Source of the DNA: Charina bottae
Lineage: Eukaryota; Chordata; Lepidosauria; Squamata; Charinaidae
DNA length: 64,000 nt
Direction of reading: 5' to 3'
NCBI GenBank assembly: GCA_023362775.1
Contig: JALMGJ010000001.1
Coordinates: forward strand, 96,089,501-96,153,500
Position numbers and translations under genes: made by a program. Shown here piece by piece: positions 20,440 through 31,018 of this stretch. The notes beneath the pieces were generated by a model that did not search any database, was not told the DNA's origin, and worked only from the letters and a program-made list of their open reading frames with translations. The stretch's first letter is position 1; the number at the start of each line of letters is the position of its first letter.

Positions 20440-20665
20440 TCTGGTTGGTTGGTTGGTTGGTTATATATCCTGCATTTTCTCCAAGAGCTCAAGGCAGCTT
20501 GATTGGATCTCCTTTCATTTTATCCCCACAACAGCAACCCTGTGAGGTAGATTGAGTTAAGACAGGGTGATTGCCCCCAAACTACCCAGAGTGTTTTCAC
20601 AGGTGAGGGTGGACTTGAATTTGAGTCTCCCAGTCCTAGTCCAACACATCACATTTATCATCAAC
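20440..20665 (-). repeat. Degenerate Sauria-type SINE
   Basis: Preserves ACAACAGCAACCCTGTGAGG and GACTTGAATTTGAGTCTCCC, matching body and B-box region of the SINE family in reverse. The tail is replaced by TTGGTTGG repeats. Old copy. Confidence 0.65.
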
Positions 20666-20779
20666 TGCAGGATGATGGAGGAGAATCTAAACATTTGGCT
20701 AGGGCTTCAGAGGGGTTTAAGGGGAGGCTAGGGAAACCCCACTACTGGAATGAGATTTCCCATGCTATAATCCTTTGGG

Positions 20780-21313
20780 CAGAGCTTTCCAAACTGTGTG
20801 TCGCAACACGTTAGTGTGTCGGCTGCAGTGTCTGGGTGTGTCGTTGCTGCTGCTGCCTCTGAGACCTGCCAGGATTCCGTGCAGGTCCTAGTGCCTGCCT
20901 TGTGCCTTGCTGCCTCCAAACCTGCCCTGCCAGGATTCCGCGCAGGTCCTAGTGCCTGCCTTGTGCCTTGCTGCCTCCAAACCTGCCCTGCCAGGATTCC
21001 GTGCAGGTCCTAGTGCCTGCCTTGTGCCTTGCTGCCTCCAAACCTGCCCTGCCAGGATTCCGTGCAGGTCCTAGTGCCTGCCTTGTGCCTTGCTGCCTCC
21101 AAACCTGCCCTGCCAGGATTCCGTGCAGGTCCTAGTGCCTGCCTTGTGCCTTGCTGCCTCCAAACCTGCTGTGATTCCGCGCAGGTCCTAGTGCCTGCCT
21201 TGTGCCCTGCTGTAAGAGTGTGTCACGAAATGATGTCCTGCTGTAAGAGCGTGTCGCGAAATGATGTATGTCTAAAAAGTGTGTCACCAACATGAAAAGT
21301 TTGGAAAGCTCTG
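20780..21313. mobile_element. Non-autonomous hAT-like element, family 2, with tandem array
   Basis: Ends CAGAGCTTTCCAAACTGTG and AGTTTGGAAAGCTCTG, with exact 8-bp duplications CCTTTGGG (20772-20779 and 21314-21321). The interior is dominated by the 61-bp array described separately. It is closely related to the element at 2973, which carries fewer units. Confidence 0.93.
20869..21205. repeat. 61-bp tandem repeat inside hAT element
   Basis: Five successive units start with CCAGGATTCCG at 20869, 20930, 20991, 21052 and 21113, followed by a diverged partial unit. Units are nearly identical (one T/C difference seen in the second). Frames reading QDSVQVLVPALCLAASKPAL arise from the repeat and are not genes. 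Confidence 0.95.
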
Positions 21314-21321
21314 CCTTTGGG

Positions 21322-22181
21322 TATCCTATAGAATTCTCCTCCTGCTTCTCAAAAGAGAATTGGATTCTGATGTATTCACAAGTAGCATATAAGGTGGTCA
21401 GCCCATGTCCAAATGGTGCCACTTCAATCATGATTAAATGCTTCACTCTCCCCACCAAAGAATAAGTGCTTTTATATAGGAAGTCACAGAAAAGCATCCT
21501 ACGTATTCTGCATAAAAATTATGGACCAATTGCTCCATCAAAAATGGTGGGACATTCCCCCCCCTTTTTTTTCTTAAATGAAGAGGTTTTCTATTATGGA
21601 AGCCTCTTCATGATGCACGCTAAAGTGGAACAGCCAGATAGAAGCTGATCATCACATCTGCCAAAGAAGGCAAAATAATGTATTTAAGTAAGTTTTACAT
21701 TTGAAGATGAAGCGGTTAAATCTAAGGCATCTTGAATAAGATCGTTTTTGAAAAGGGATTTGAAAGAGGTGAAAGGCAGATCAAGTATAAGGGTCTGCAA
21801 GGGAGAATGGGCTGAGTCAATTGAGGGAGCAGGAGATCAAAAGTTCTGGATGATCTTCCCACATTTTAAATCCACCTCCTCTCTCTCTCCCCCCTTCTCT
21901 GCAGATGCTTGACTCCTGATTTATGGGTTGTATCAAAAGCACTGGATTCCATGGAATCCAAACAATCGGTCCATCTTGCCAAATGTAGCCTTCTCAGATG
22001 GACAGCACCCCTCCAGAGATGTCTTTTTGGATGATGTCTTTCTCAGCTTTGCTGCTTGAAATCTTTAACTGAAGATACTGGAAACAGGACTTGGGAATCT
22101 TTGGCATGCCAAGAAGGTGTTTTAGATTTCTCTTCCGTTATATATAATTACTTTTAAAGCAGTTCTCCCTGACTTCGTGCC
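21322..22181. other. Intergenic stretch, no recognised gene
   Basis: Apparently unique sequence with no coding signal I can identify. Confidence 0.4.
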
Positions 22182-22189
22182 CTCTAGAT

Positions 22190-22323
22190 TAGTGTTTCTC
22201 AATCTCAGCAACTCTAAGAGGTGTGGACTTCAACTCCCAGAATTCCCCAGCCAGCATGCTGGCTGGGGAATTCTGGGAGTTGAAGTCCACACCTCTTAGA
22301 GTTGCTGAGATTGAGAAACACTG
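22190..22323. mobile_element. Fold-back hAT-like MITE, family 1, near-perfect palindrome
   Basis: Both halves are exact inverses except the terminal base. Ends are TAGTGTTTCTCAATC and GATTGAGAAACACTG. Flanking 8-mers are CTCTAGAT (22182-22189) and ATCTAGAT (22324-22331), seven of eight identical. It could fold into a hairpin of about 66 bp. No coding capacity. Confidence 0.92.
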
Positions 22324-22614
22324 ATCTAGATGGAATAAGACTTCAATTTCCCAAATTTGTAGCTAATATACAGTTGCAATCTCAGCATAACTGGAGGTTA
22401 GCAGGTCAGAGAAGCTTGTTCCCTACTGTGCACTCCTGCAAACTGATGGAATAGGGCAGAATCCCTCAAGGTTAACTGAGGGAGTCTTCATCAGGCTTGA
22501 GATTCCCAGACTGTGTTCCTTATAGTCATTTATTCACTAGTATACTACTAATAAGCAAGTATGTGTGTGCGCAAGACAGCATGTGCCTGTATTTATATAG
22601 AGATATATAGGTAT

Positions 22615-22775
22615 ATGAGTACAACACCCCCACCAACACAGACAGGACAAGCCTGGGTATATAAACAGAGAGCAAGTTCCACTCCCTTTTTGCACTGAAG
22701 ATGTTGCCTAGCCTGGCAATGAAACGTCTGCAAGAAAACAACAAGGCTCAGAGAGCACCAAGGACTCCACAGGAC
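22615..22775 (+). mobile_element. Penelope-like element 3' end (PLE-1), short copy
   Basis: Matches 19370-19525: CCCCCACCAACACAGACAGG, then TATATAAACAGAGAGCAAG, the hammerhead core, and CAACAAGGCTCAGAGAGCAC. Truncated to the last 160 bp. Confidence 0.8.
22687..22740 (+). ncRNA. Hammerhead ribozyme motif, best-preserved PLE-1 copy
   Basis: CTGAAGA at 22695-22701, stem II GTTGCC (22703-22708) with GGCAAT (22715-22720), GAAAC at 22721-22725 and GTC at 22726-22728. Stem I begins TGCA (22691-22694) with TGCA (22729-22732). All stem II positions pair (one G-U). The helix III portion is minimal, only A-C with G-U, as described for small hammerheads that act best as dimers. Predicted cleavage is after the C at 22728. 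Confidence 0.78.
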
Positions 22776-22885
22776 TGAGATTGGTTAAAAGAGCTGAAGA
22801 CCTGGGGGAAAAGGAAAGATTTAAAGAGCTAAAAAATAGTGAAGATAAGAAATTATAATGTTACACACTCTATTAGTGTGACTTC

Positions 22886-22965
22886 AGTTGTTGTTGCCTA
22901 GTCTGGCAATGAAATGTCTGCAAGAAAACAACAAGGCTCAGAGAGCACCAAGGACTCCACAGTTC
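22886..22965 (+). mobile_element. Penelope-like element 3' end (PLE-1), truncated inside ribozyme
   Basis: Starts inside the hammerhead at TTGTTGCCTAGTCTGGCAAT and continues GAAATGTCTGCAAG to AGGACTCCACAG. The CTGAAGA box is missing, so the ribozyme is not complete. Confidence 0.75.
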
Positions 22966-24220
22966 AACCCTGAGCTACAAATATTCTCTTCGATTGATAG
23001 GTATATGAGTTTTGGTTTTGGGACAATAATATCCCTTGCCTCTTTTCCAACTTTGGACTGTAAACAGGATATAATAAGCAAAAGCTCTCTGTGTACGTTG
23101 CATAGAGACAACAAGGAACAGAACATTAGGGAAAAAAACATTCAAGATATTTAACCAAGGTGTCTCAGTACTAGTGGACCAAGGACCCGTTTACATTTAC
23201 ATTGTACATTTGGGTACAAAAGTTCAGGAGGCTAATTGGCAAAACACAGGCATGGGGCAGTCATTCGCATATGGAGCATCTAAACTGAAATGAAGTTTAC
23301 TTTTCGTACAGTAAATTATCCATTGGTTTGGAGGCAAGAACCAGAAATCCAAGGTTAATTTTAACTTAGCAAGCTGTCATGACCAGGGGTTGTGAGGATT
23401 GGATCATGTTAAAGTGCAGAAGGAAATGGATGGGGTGGAACAGGGATCCTTTTGAAAAGCAGAAAACAGTCTCTGGATTGGCCAGGTCTTGGAAAAGTAT
23501 TAGTAGCCAGCCTCCAGATTTAAAACATTTCCACACCATTTCTACTCCCCATTCTCCCAGGAGAGCTGTTAGAAAATTATTCACAATCATCTTCATTTCT
23601 GCTGACCTGATCACTGCCCTAAATTGCAGTGGTCCTGGAGTAACCCCAATCTCCTATTCCACACAAACAGAAAATTAAAAAAAAATGTACGTACATGCTT
23701 CCTCCCTCCAGTCCACGTAATTATTTCACATAGTGTCTGTTTGTCATATATAAAAAATACCCGAGCAATTTCCAGGAATGGAGCTGCAAAGCTGTCAAGC
23801 CATCTTTCCCTTGAAAGACTTGCTAGGATAGCTGAAGCCTGGAAGCCAGGGGTGTAAGTGAAGTGAGCGTTCCGGCAGATCGGAAAATGAATTATCCAGT
23901 CATGCCAGAGAGCTGCAGTATTTTGAAGAAAAAACCCATTTTCTCGTGCTTTCAAGCGAGAAAAAAATTGCTGCAGCTGCCAAACACAAATGATGACCAA
24001 ATGAGATCATACAGGTACAGAGATGATTTTGGAGTGGTACAAAATCTCCATGCAGAAGTCTGATGAGGAGAGCAGGTTCTCCTGACTGCTTTTCAGAATC
24101 CAGCTGAATCTCAAAGACTCTTGACTGGGTTTATACATAATGCCATGCTGTGACTTGCTTAACCATGGTTTCAGAATTGCCTGGGTTCGTACAACACACT
24201 GAGACAATCCAAACAAACCG
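22966..24220. other. Intergenic stretch, no recognised gene
   Basis: No named repeat or coding sequence. Open frames on both strands at 23.4-24.0 kb lack recognisable motifs. Confidence 0.4.
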
Positions 24221-24223
24221 TAT

Positions 24224-24345
24224 TATGGCTGTTGTGGGTCTTCCGGGCTGTGTGGCCGTGTTCTGGAAGTTGTGGTTCCTAACGTTTCGCCAGCATCTGT
24301 GGCCAGCATCTTCAGAGGGCAGGAGCACAGATAGAAGCAAAAAAA
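24224..24345 (-). mobile_element. Penelope-like terminal segment (PLE-2) with hammerhead motif
   Basis: GGGTCTTCCGGGCTGTGTGG and AACGTTTCGCCAGCATCTGT match the paired copies at 49.26-49.51 kb. On the minus strand CTGAAGA (24309-24315 reversed) and GAAACGTT are spaced as in a hammerhead. No protein fragment is attached. The PLE assignment rests on similarity of ribozyme layout to PLE-1 and is an inference. Confidence 0.62.
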
Positions 24346-26335
24346 AAAACCCGTATTATGACTTAGCACAATGTATGAATCCCATCTCTGGAAACATAAA
24401 AGTCCTGCTACCCATCCCCAAATTTCCAATCGATCATCCTGTTTCTAAGAGAGGGCAGCTAAATTGCCTTTGGGAAGCCCATGGCGATTTTCCCAGGAAA
24501 TGGAAATTGGAGGCATGTTGCCATTGAACTGGGATTCGGAGCCGAAGGCTTGCCCATTGGACCTAGATCCAGTGGCTGCTTTCCATGGCTTGTCCAGGCT
24601 ACATTGTAAATGGGGCAGCATTAATCAGTAAAGGAATAGGCCTCCATTCCAAGTGTATTGAGTAGGGAGTACCTGGCTGCTGACATGTGTATGTTCCTCA
24701 TCAATCTTGCATATCCCCTTTGGCCAAAGGAATGCCCATCCTCTTGGTCTCCAAAGCGTAAGATGGCGAAGCAGCTCTTACTTTGGACAGAGGTGATTCT
24801 ATGTAGATGGCACACATGGCTGTTTCTCTCATTGTGCAGATATTAACAACCCAGCCAGAGAGCCAAAAATCAGAGGGATCGAAGGAGGTTTAATCGACAA
24901 ATATCTATGGTTTTGCTTGCATAACAAGCTGCCTCCTCAATCCCCCCTCGGAGGTTTCACCTGGTCTTAATTTGCTTCTCGGTTACCAAGGCGCTTGTTT
25001 GTTGATGAAACTGGGACCAGAGTTTGGCTGAGAAGTCTCCAAAGATCTGAATGATTCCTTGAATGGGCAATTTGGGGGTGGGGAACGAGGTGCCAAGAGA
25101 GACACCTGCAATGAAAAAATGCTTTTTTTACAAAGCATCAGCAGTAAATTTGCAGAAAGGCTTCTCCCACTGGCCTCTCCTTGCTCGTAATTTTCCCTTT
25201 GAAAAAGTTTGCCTGCCAAAAAGTTTCTACTTTCACAAAGATGAAGAAAAACCCTTGGGAATGGCATATTGAGGTCATGGCCATTGATGGGGAAGACAGG
25301 GAGGGGAATATAAAAATATAAAAATTATCAGCGGACTTCTCTACCAGCTAAACAATGGGAGAGAGGTTAAAAATGGTCATTTAAATGGTGGAATATTAAG
25401 ACCATCTCCAAATTTCTTATGTTATTCCCATATCAACTAGTCCCAGGGTTGACAATCATTAGATGGCATCCACTGACCCTCAAAATTAAAAAAAAAAAAG
25501 TTTTATTTAAAAAAATTAAAGATGGCCACAGAGTCTCATAAGATAGTCAAAGATTCCAAGATTTCTGTGTTCTCACTTGAGACATTGCAAGATTTCAGGT
25601 ATATTTTTAAAACTGACACCTAGTAAAGGATACAAGGCTGGTAACTCTGACCGACGAGTTGGAATATGGCACCCTTGTAGTCTAAGAGAACCTGATTACT
25701 TGGAAAAGTCCAAAGCTGGGACTTTGTGTCCAATGACAAAGTATGGAGTGTTGGGGAATTGGGGAAATGCTTCCATTCTTGTTCTGCAGAACAAATTGGG
25801 GGCTACAGCTGGAGCCAGGGAGATCTGAAGGGAATGTTTGCAGGATGGAAAAGCTTGTTCACGTCTCTTTTAGGGAACAACTGTAGTGAAAACACATTGG
25901 CCCTGCCTGAAGTCTAGTTTCTCCAAAGACCAGGGAAGGGATGGGTGGGTACAACAGAAAGACTGAGTGCCTTGTCTAATATACTAAGTATGTCTGCTTG
26001 CTGGTCATTTGTATTCTTGTTTTTTGGCCTTCAGAAGAGCCTCTATGAATCAACCAAACATTGTGACTGAATAAGCTGCTAATCTACACAGGAACATTCA
26101 GTTTCCACAATGCTAAATCATCTTAATTCTATATATGAAAAAATATAAAGAAAAGTTAGAGAAAGAAAAAAGATAAAAGAAAAAGTGAAGACAGCTTAAT
26201 CCTTTATATTTTTAAAGTTTTTCATAAAGGCCCTTTTTATCTCCCATTGAGCCTGAATTTATAGAAGGGGCTGAGAAAAAAATGCATCTAAGGCCATACA
26301 ATGATTGGGTTCGCCCAATACACTAAACTGTAAAT
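24346..26335. other. Intergenic stretch, no recognised gene
   Basis: Apparently unique sequence. I see no convincing exon or named repeat. Confidence 0.4.
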
Positions 26336-26338
26336 CTG

Positions 26339-27180
26339 GATTCTGTGGAGTCCTTGGTGCTCTCTGAGCCTTGTTGTTTCCTTGCAGACATTTCATTGCC
26401 AGGCTAGGCAACATCTTCAGTGCGAAAAGGGAGTGGGACTTGCTCTCTGTTTATATACCCTGGCTTGTCCTGCCTGTGTTGGTGGGGGTGTTGTACTCTC
26501 CTTGGTAGTTCCTTGGTTGGGCTGTTGTTTGCTGCTTGGTTGATTGACTGAGTTAATAGTTCCTTGATTAGGGTCTATTGTGTTGTTTGATTGCTCCTCT
26601 GGTGCTAATCTTGGTGTTAATCTTTGCCTATCTGGGTGTTGATTGCTGGCAAGGAGGTGTTCTGCTCTTCTGGCTTTTCTGTTGTCTCTTATGAATGGTA
26701 TGTAAATGTTGTTTACCTCTATGTGTCTGTTGATAGCTGCTTTGTCTGAGTGCCAAGCTTCCAGGAATTATCTAGCATTTTTGGATTTGGCTTGGTTTAA
26801 GATGCTCACAGTTTCCCAGTTGAAAGTATGGTTAAGTCTGTCCATGTGTCGTGAGATTAAGGAGTTTTCATCGTGTCTTCTGACTGCTAGTTAGTGTTCA
26901 TGGACGCGTTCTGCTAGTCTTCTGCCGGTCTGTCCTACATAGTGGCTGCTACAGTCCTTACACTGTATGTTCTAGATAACTCCTGTTTTTTCTTCTTGGG
27001 CTACTGGGCCTTTTGGGTTACTTACAATGTTCTGAAGGGTTTTGGTTGGTTTATGTGCTACGATGATGCCATGTGGTTGTAACAGTCTATTAGTAGTTTC
27101 TGAGATGTTTCTGATGTATGGCAATGTAATCCTTTTCATAGCTTCTGTTGGTTTTGCTGTGGTGGGTTGAGTGGTCTGGA
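26339..27180 (-). pseudogene. Penelope-like element 3' part: GIY-YIG endonuclease and ribozyme (PLE-1)
   Basis: On the minus strand, 26985 down to 26905 reads a fragment with CKDCSSHYVGQTGRR followed by LAERVHEH. These are the CCHH-like Cys residues, the GIY-YIG core and Arg/Glu/His signature of the PLE endonuclease that nicks target DNA. Downstream, the INRHI-type tail and the terminal ribozyme segment match 19.08-19.52 kb. Multiple stops and frameshifts break the frame, and the reverse transcriptase is absent. This copy is the link that identifies the shorter PLE-1 fragments. Confidence 0.82.
26380..26431 (-). ncRNA. Hammerhead ribozyme motif, degenerate PLE-1 copy
   Basis: Reverse of CTGAAGA at 26414-26420, stem II intact, but the core reads GAAATGTC where other copies have GAAACGTC. 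That substitution removes one of the two helix III pairs. Confidence 0.65.
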
Positions 27181-27189
27181 TTCTCTCTG

Positions 27190-27275
27190 TCTATCCATTC
27201 AGTCGTGTCCGACTCTCGGTCCCTTTGTGGATCAATGCTTTCCATGCCTTTCTATTTCTTACAGCTTCCCTTAAG
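27190..27275 (-). mobile_element. RTE/BovB-type 3' end fragment
   Basis: TTCAGTCGTGTCCGACTC matches the BovB 3' end in reverse. It is followed by TTTGTGGATCAATGCTTTCC, which does not match the BovB copies here, so this may be another RTE or SINE tail. Confidence 0.55.
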
Positions 27276-27817
27276 AAAGCATAATTGCTGTGTTCACACA
27301 ACATGCACTGCCCAAACAATAAACCATATTAGGACAACATGATGGTCTTGTTTGCATAACATACTAAGACAATGATTGGCTTCTCACAAAACACTGAACA
27401 ACCAACTATCTAACCCAGTTTTAGCCTGGTCTAGCATGTTGTGTGAAACTACCTAGCAAGACTCTGCAAAGGCCTCATAGATCCAAATGAAAGGCTATTG
27501 GACCAGTTTGATTGCCTACTTTAAGAAGTAAGTATGAGTTTCTCATTTCATTTTGAAAGGTTCCATTAAGACTTAACATTATATGAACTCTAAAGTATAA
27601 TGTAGGACTCTTTGTCCCATTCACAGCCCTACAAAGTCTAGGTTACGGAGAAGTATGTACCAATCAAAGAGAAGTATGTGCAAGCCATTCAGGATATGCT
27701 CAGAAGTACTCTTATTGGTAACCCTGCATGCTCTACTGTGGCTTACAGTGATGTGGACTATTGTATGGCAGTGTTAAGGAGGGGGATTGTTATGCAGGGA
27801 AATTGAACTAGTTGACT
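27276..27817. other. No gene; unclassified dispersed repeat 27280-27450
   Basis: GTGTTCACACAACATGC at the left and CTAGCATGTTGTGTGAAAC at the right form an approximate inverted repeat spanning 27293-27450, related to text at 1.0, 14.5 and 33.1 kb. The remainder shows nothing. Confidence 0.45.
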
Positions 27818-27825
27818 CTTTAGGG

Positions 27826-28334
27826 CATAGCTTTCCAAACTGTGTGTCACGACACAATACTGTGTCGCCTGCGGGGCCCAGGTGTGTCGGGTCAAAACCT
27901 GGAAGCGCTGATGGCGTGCCGCGCGCATGGCAGCGGCGGGCCATCAGTACTTCCGGGTTTTCGCACGGCACACCAGGACACCGCTGCCACCACCGCTGTC
28001 GCCACCGCTGTGGCACGTGAAAATCTGAAAGCACCGCAGCGGCAGCATACAAAACCCTGGAAGCGCCGTGGCGGCAGCACACAAAAACCCGGAAGCGCTG
28101 CCGCCACTGCCGCAGCGCATGAAAACCCAAAAGCGCCGCAGTGGCAGCACGCAAAAACCTGGAAGCGCCGCGGCGGCAGCACACAAAAACCCGGAAGCGC
28201 TGCCGCCACCACCGCAACACATGAAAACCGGCAGCGCTTCCGGGTTTTTGCGCACCACCACCGCTGCGGCGCTTCCAGGTTTTCTCGTGCACCGCCGTTG
28301 GTGTGTCGCCACAGGAAAAGTTTGGAAAGCCCTG
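27826..28334. mobile_element. Non-autonomous hAT-like element, family 2, CpG-rich
   Basis: Ends CATAGCTTTCCAAACTGTG and TTTGGAAAGCCCTG. Exact 8-bp duplications CTTTAGGG lie at 27818-27825 and 28335-28342. The interior repeats short AAAACCCGGAAGCGC and GGCGGCAGCACAC modules in both orientations. Long frames on both strands come from this CpG-rich repetition. Confidence 0.92.
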
Positions 28335-28342
28335 CTTTAGGG

Positions 28343-28802
28343 GCTTCAGCTCCTGTTCCATTACCTAAAAAAAGAACCTACACGATGATTGAAAGTTTAA
28401 CTGTGGTAAATTGCTAGGCAACTCAGTTTAGGAGCAGATCTGACTGAGACCTCAAGGTCCATTTGTGGGGAGGGGAGTCCTATGCTAGACAGATATAAAG
28501 CAGAACAGTTACAGATACAGTATCTGAAATTCAAAGCTGGCAGAATTCAGGCCAGAAATAAGGCTTAAGGGTTGGTATACCTTCTTTCTGTACAGTGAAA
28601 GTTAATGTGTTGGATTTAGATAATGGGGATGGAGGAACAGACAAGGGTGAAATTCCTGTTCACTTGTGAAACTCATTAAGTGAAACTGAACCAGCTACTG
28701 TTGCAGAGCCCAAACTATCTCAAAGGGTTGTGAAGAACAATGGGGGGGAGGGGAATGGACGCCCCTGTGTTCATCACTCCAAGATCCTTGAGGGACAAAT
28801 GA
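28343..28802. other. Intergenic stretch, no recognised gene
   Basis: Nothing recognised. Confidence 0.4.
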
Positions 28803-28810
28803 GTCTAGAG

Positions 28811-29181
28811 CAGGGCTTTCCAATGTTTTCCCGCGGCGACACACCAACCGCCGTTGGTGTGTCGCCGCGGGAAAACCCGGAAGTGCCGCCGTTGGGGCAG
28901 CGCGCAAAAACCCGGAAGCGCTGCTGCCGCTTTCAGGTTTTTGCGCGCCGCCGTTGGTGTGTCGCCGCGGGAAAACCCGGAAGTGCCGCCGTTGGGGCAG
29001 CGCGCAAAAACCCGGAAGCGCTGCTGCCGCTTTCAGGTTTTTGCGCGCCGCCGTTGGTGTGTCGCCGCGGGAAAACCCGGAAGCGCTGATGATGATCAGC
29101 GCTTCCGGGTTGTGTGGCGACACACCAGACTCTGTGTGGCGACACACTTTTGTGTCGCGACACACAGTTTGGAAAGCTCTG
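28811..29181. mobile_element. Non-autonomous hAT-like element, family 2, 100-bp tandem
   Basis: Ends CAGGGCTTTCCAATG and AGTTTGGAAAGCTCTG. Exact 8-bp duplications GTCTAGAG at 28803-28810 and 29182-29189. The interior has two near-identical units of about 100 bp containing TTGGTGTGTCGCCGCGGG and CGCGCAAAAACCCGGAAGCG, plus a partial third. Confidence 0.93.
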
Positions 29182-29448
29182 GTCTAGAGTGTAATTAATA
29201 AATACCAAATCATCTTGGATTCTTCTGATTGGGACAATCTCTGCTTTATAAAACTCCACCAGAAAAAATATGAGCTGAAATTCCAGAGCCCAGATGTGCA
29301 ATAGGGCTGCACAATATTTGTAACAATACAAGGGAGAGGTTCTCATCCAAGAAGATTTAGTAGCTCAGAGCAAGGGGACCCTGTCAGATTGCTTTTTCCC
29401 TTCCTCTCTTCCTGATGCTGAACTACAGGAAGATGTTGTGCTCTATCT

Positions 29449-29578
29449 CAGTTTTTCTGAAGCTTGGCAACTTTAAGGTGTGTGGACTTCAACTCCCAGA
29501 ACTCTCCAGCATCCTGGCTGAGGAATTCTGGGAATTTAAGTCAACACATCTTAAAGTTGTCAAGGTTCAGAAACACTG
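29449..29578. mobile_element. Fold-back hAT-like MITE, family 1
   Basis: Ends CAGTTTTTCTGAAGC and GGTTCAGAAACACTG. Flanking 8-mers CTCTATCT (29441-29448) and CTCTACCT (29579-29586), seven of eight identical. Confidence 0.87.
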
Positions 29579-29737
29579 CTCTACCTAATGGGTTCCTTCC
29601 CCCTGCAATGGGGGTTTCTGGCGAGAGTGTGAAAAACTGTGGAAAGGTGATAGAGATAGGGCTGCAAAAATGCCAAGAAGAGAAATAAAACCCAAATAAG
29701 AGTAAACATTATCTTTTAAATTATCTTGGCTTGTGAG

Positions 29738-29821
29738 GAAGGAAGGAAGGAAGGAAGGAAGGAAGGAAGGAAGGAAGGAAGGAAGGAAGGAAGGAAGGAA
29801 GGAAGGAAGGAAGGAAGGAAG
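29738..29821. repeat. (GGAA)n microsatellite
   Basis: About 20 GGAA units, all purine on the plus strand. Confidence 0.98.
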
Positions 29822-30789
29822 GGATAAATTCAAAATGACAAATTATATTTCTGTTAAATTGAGGGACTTTAAACAAAATGAAGTATAAAAAGCCTGGGCA
29901 AAGTCATTACTTTATTGTTAAATTGTTCCTGAGTGGTATGTGTGTGTTGCATGTGTGTGCATGTGCATACATCACAGCATGTTTTTTAAAGCATCTATCA
30001 AACTTCCAAAAAGACCCTTTACTTAGGTGTTAATTCTAAAATTGTCTTTGGAATGTTGAGCCTGTGTGAAATTTTTCACTCACAAGAAGGTCTACTCCAA
30101 AGCCAATGATATTTGCAAAGCTCATTACTTGCTCACTCAAAATGGGTCTATTCCTGGAATCCATCTGCTTAGTCCCTTAATGAGTCTTCTAAAAAAAACA
30201 TTGAATTCTCACATCATTTTTGCCTAAAGCAAAATGTAAAACAAATTTGAATGGACAAAAGAGCTGTGGGAGGGGAAAGGAAAATGATTCCAATGACATT
30301 AGCAAGATTTCGTGGGGTAGTTCTGGTTTTAAGAGAAAACCCTTCACATTTCAGGCTGGAGAGAAGTACACATTGGAAGATCTTATTGTTTAGATGATTA
30401 GCTCTGGTGTGGAGAAAAGAAAAGCCAAAATTAGGATTACTCAGTAAAACTGACTAATAGTAGATTCTGGACAGACAAGAGGAAATACTTCACACACTGC
30501 ATAATATAACATTTGTTAACATAAGATGTAGAAGTGACCCTGGCCTAGATGGGAGGATTTAACATATTCACAGAAGAGGAGGGGGAGGAGTCTATTAATG
30601 ATAACAGTTAGCCGTTATGCCTAAATGAAACCTCCACGTTCAATGGCAGTCTGCATTTCAATTCCAATGTTTATGGAGAGAAGAGAGAAGCAGACGTCTC
30701 AGGGGCATTTGGTGGTCACCTTGGAAGCAGGCCATTGAAACCAATCTTTGGTGGGCTCTAGCTAAGTTCTCTCTGTGTGTGTTAGTATA
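29822..30789. other. Intergenic stretch, no recognised gene
   Basis: Nothing recognised. Confidence 0.4.
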
Positions 30790-31018
30790 TATGTGCCTTT
30801 GAGTCAGTGTTGACTCCTGGTGACTGCCTGGACAAGTCAGTGCAGTTTTTCTTGGCAACGTTTGCAGAAGCAGTTTTCCATTGCCTCCTTCCTAGGGCTG
30901 AGAGACAGAGAGACTGGCCCAAGGTCACCTAGCTGGCTTCATGCCTAAGGCAAGACTAGAATTCACAGTCTCCCGACTTCTAGCCTGGTGCCCTTAACCA
31001 CTACACCACACTAGCTGT
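30790..31018 (-). repeat. Sauria-type SINE with BovB-like tail
   Basis: Left part carries the BovB-like tail (TGACTCCTGGTGACTGCCTG, CTTGGCAACGTTTGC); right part the tRNA head in reverse (CTTAACCACTACACC). Moderately diverged. Confidence 0.85.

Noticed and set aside
20869..21205. Direct repeats that might look like a CRISPR array
   Set aside because: Units are contiguous 61-bp tandems without spacers, in a vertebrate hAT element.
22886..22965. Third complete hammerhead on the plus strand
   Set aside because: The CTGANGA box is absent because the copy is truncated inside the motif.
27774..29346. Several frames of 75-195 codons rich in Ala, Arg and Cys
   Set aside because: They lie within CpG-rich hAT MITEs and exist on both strands because of repeated modules; no conserved protein motif.
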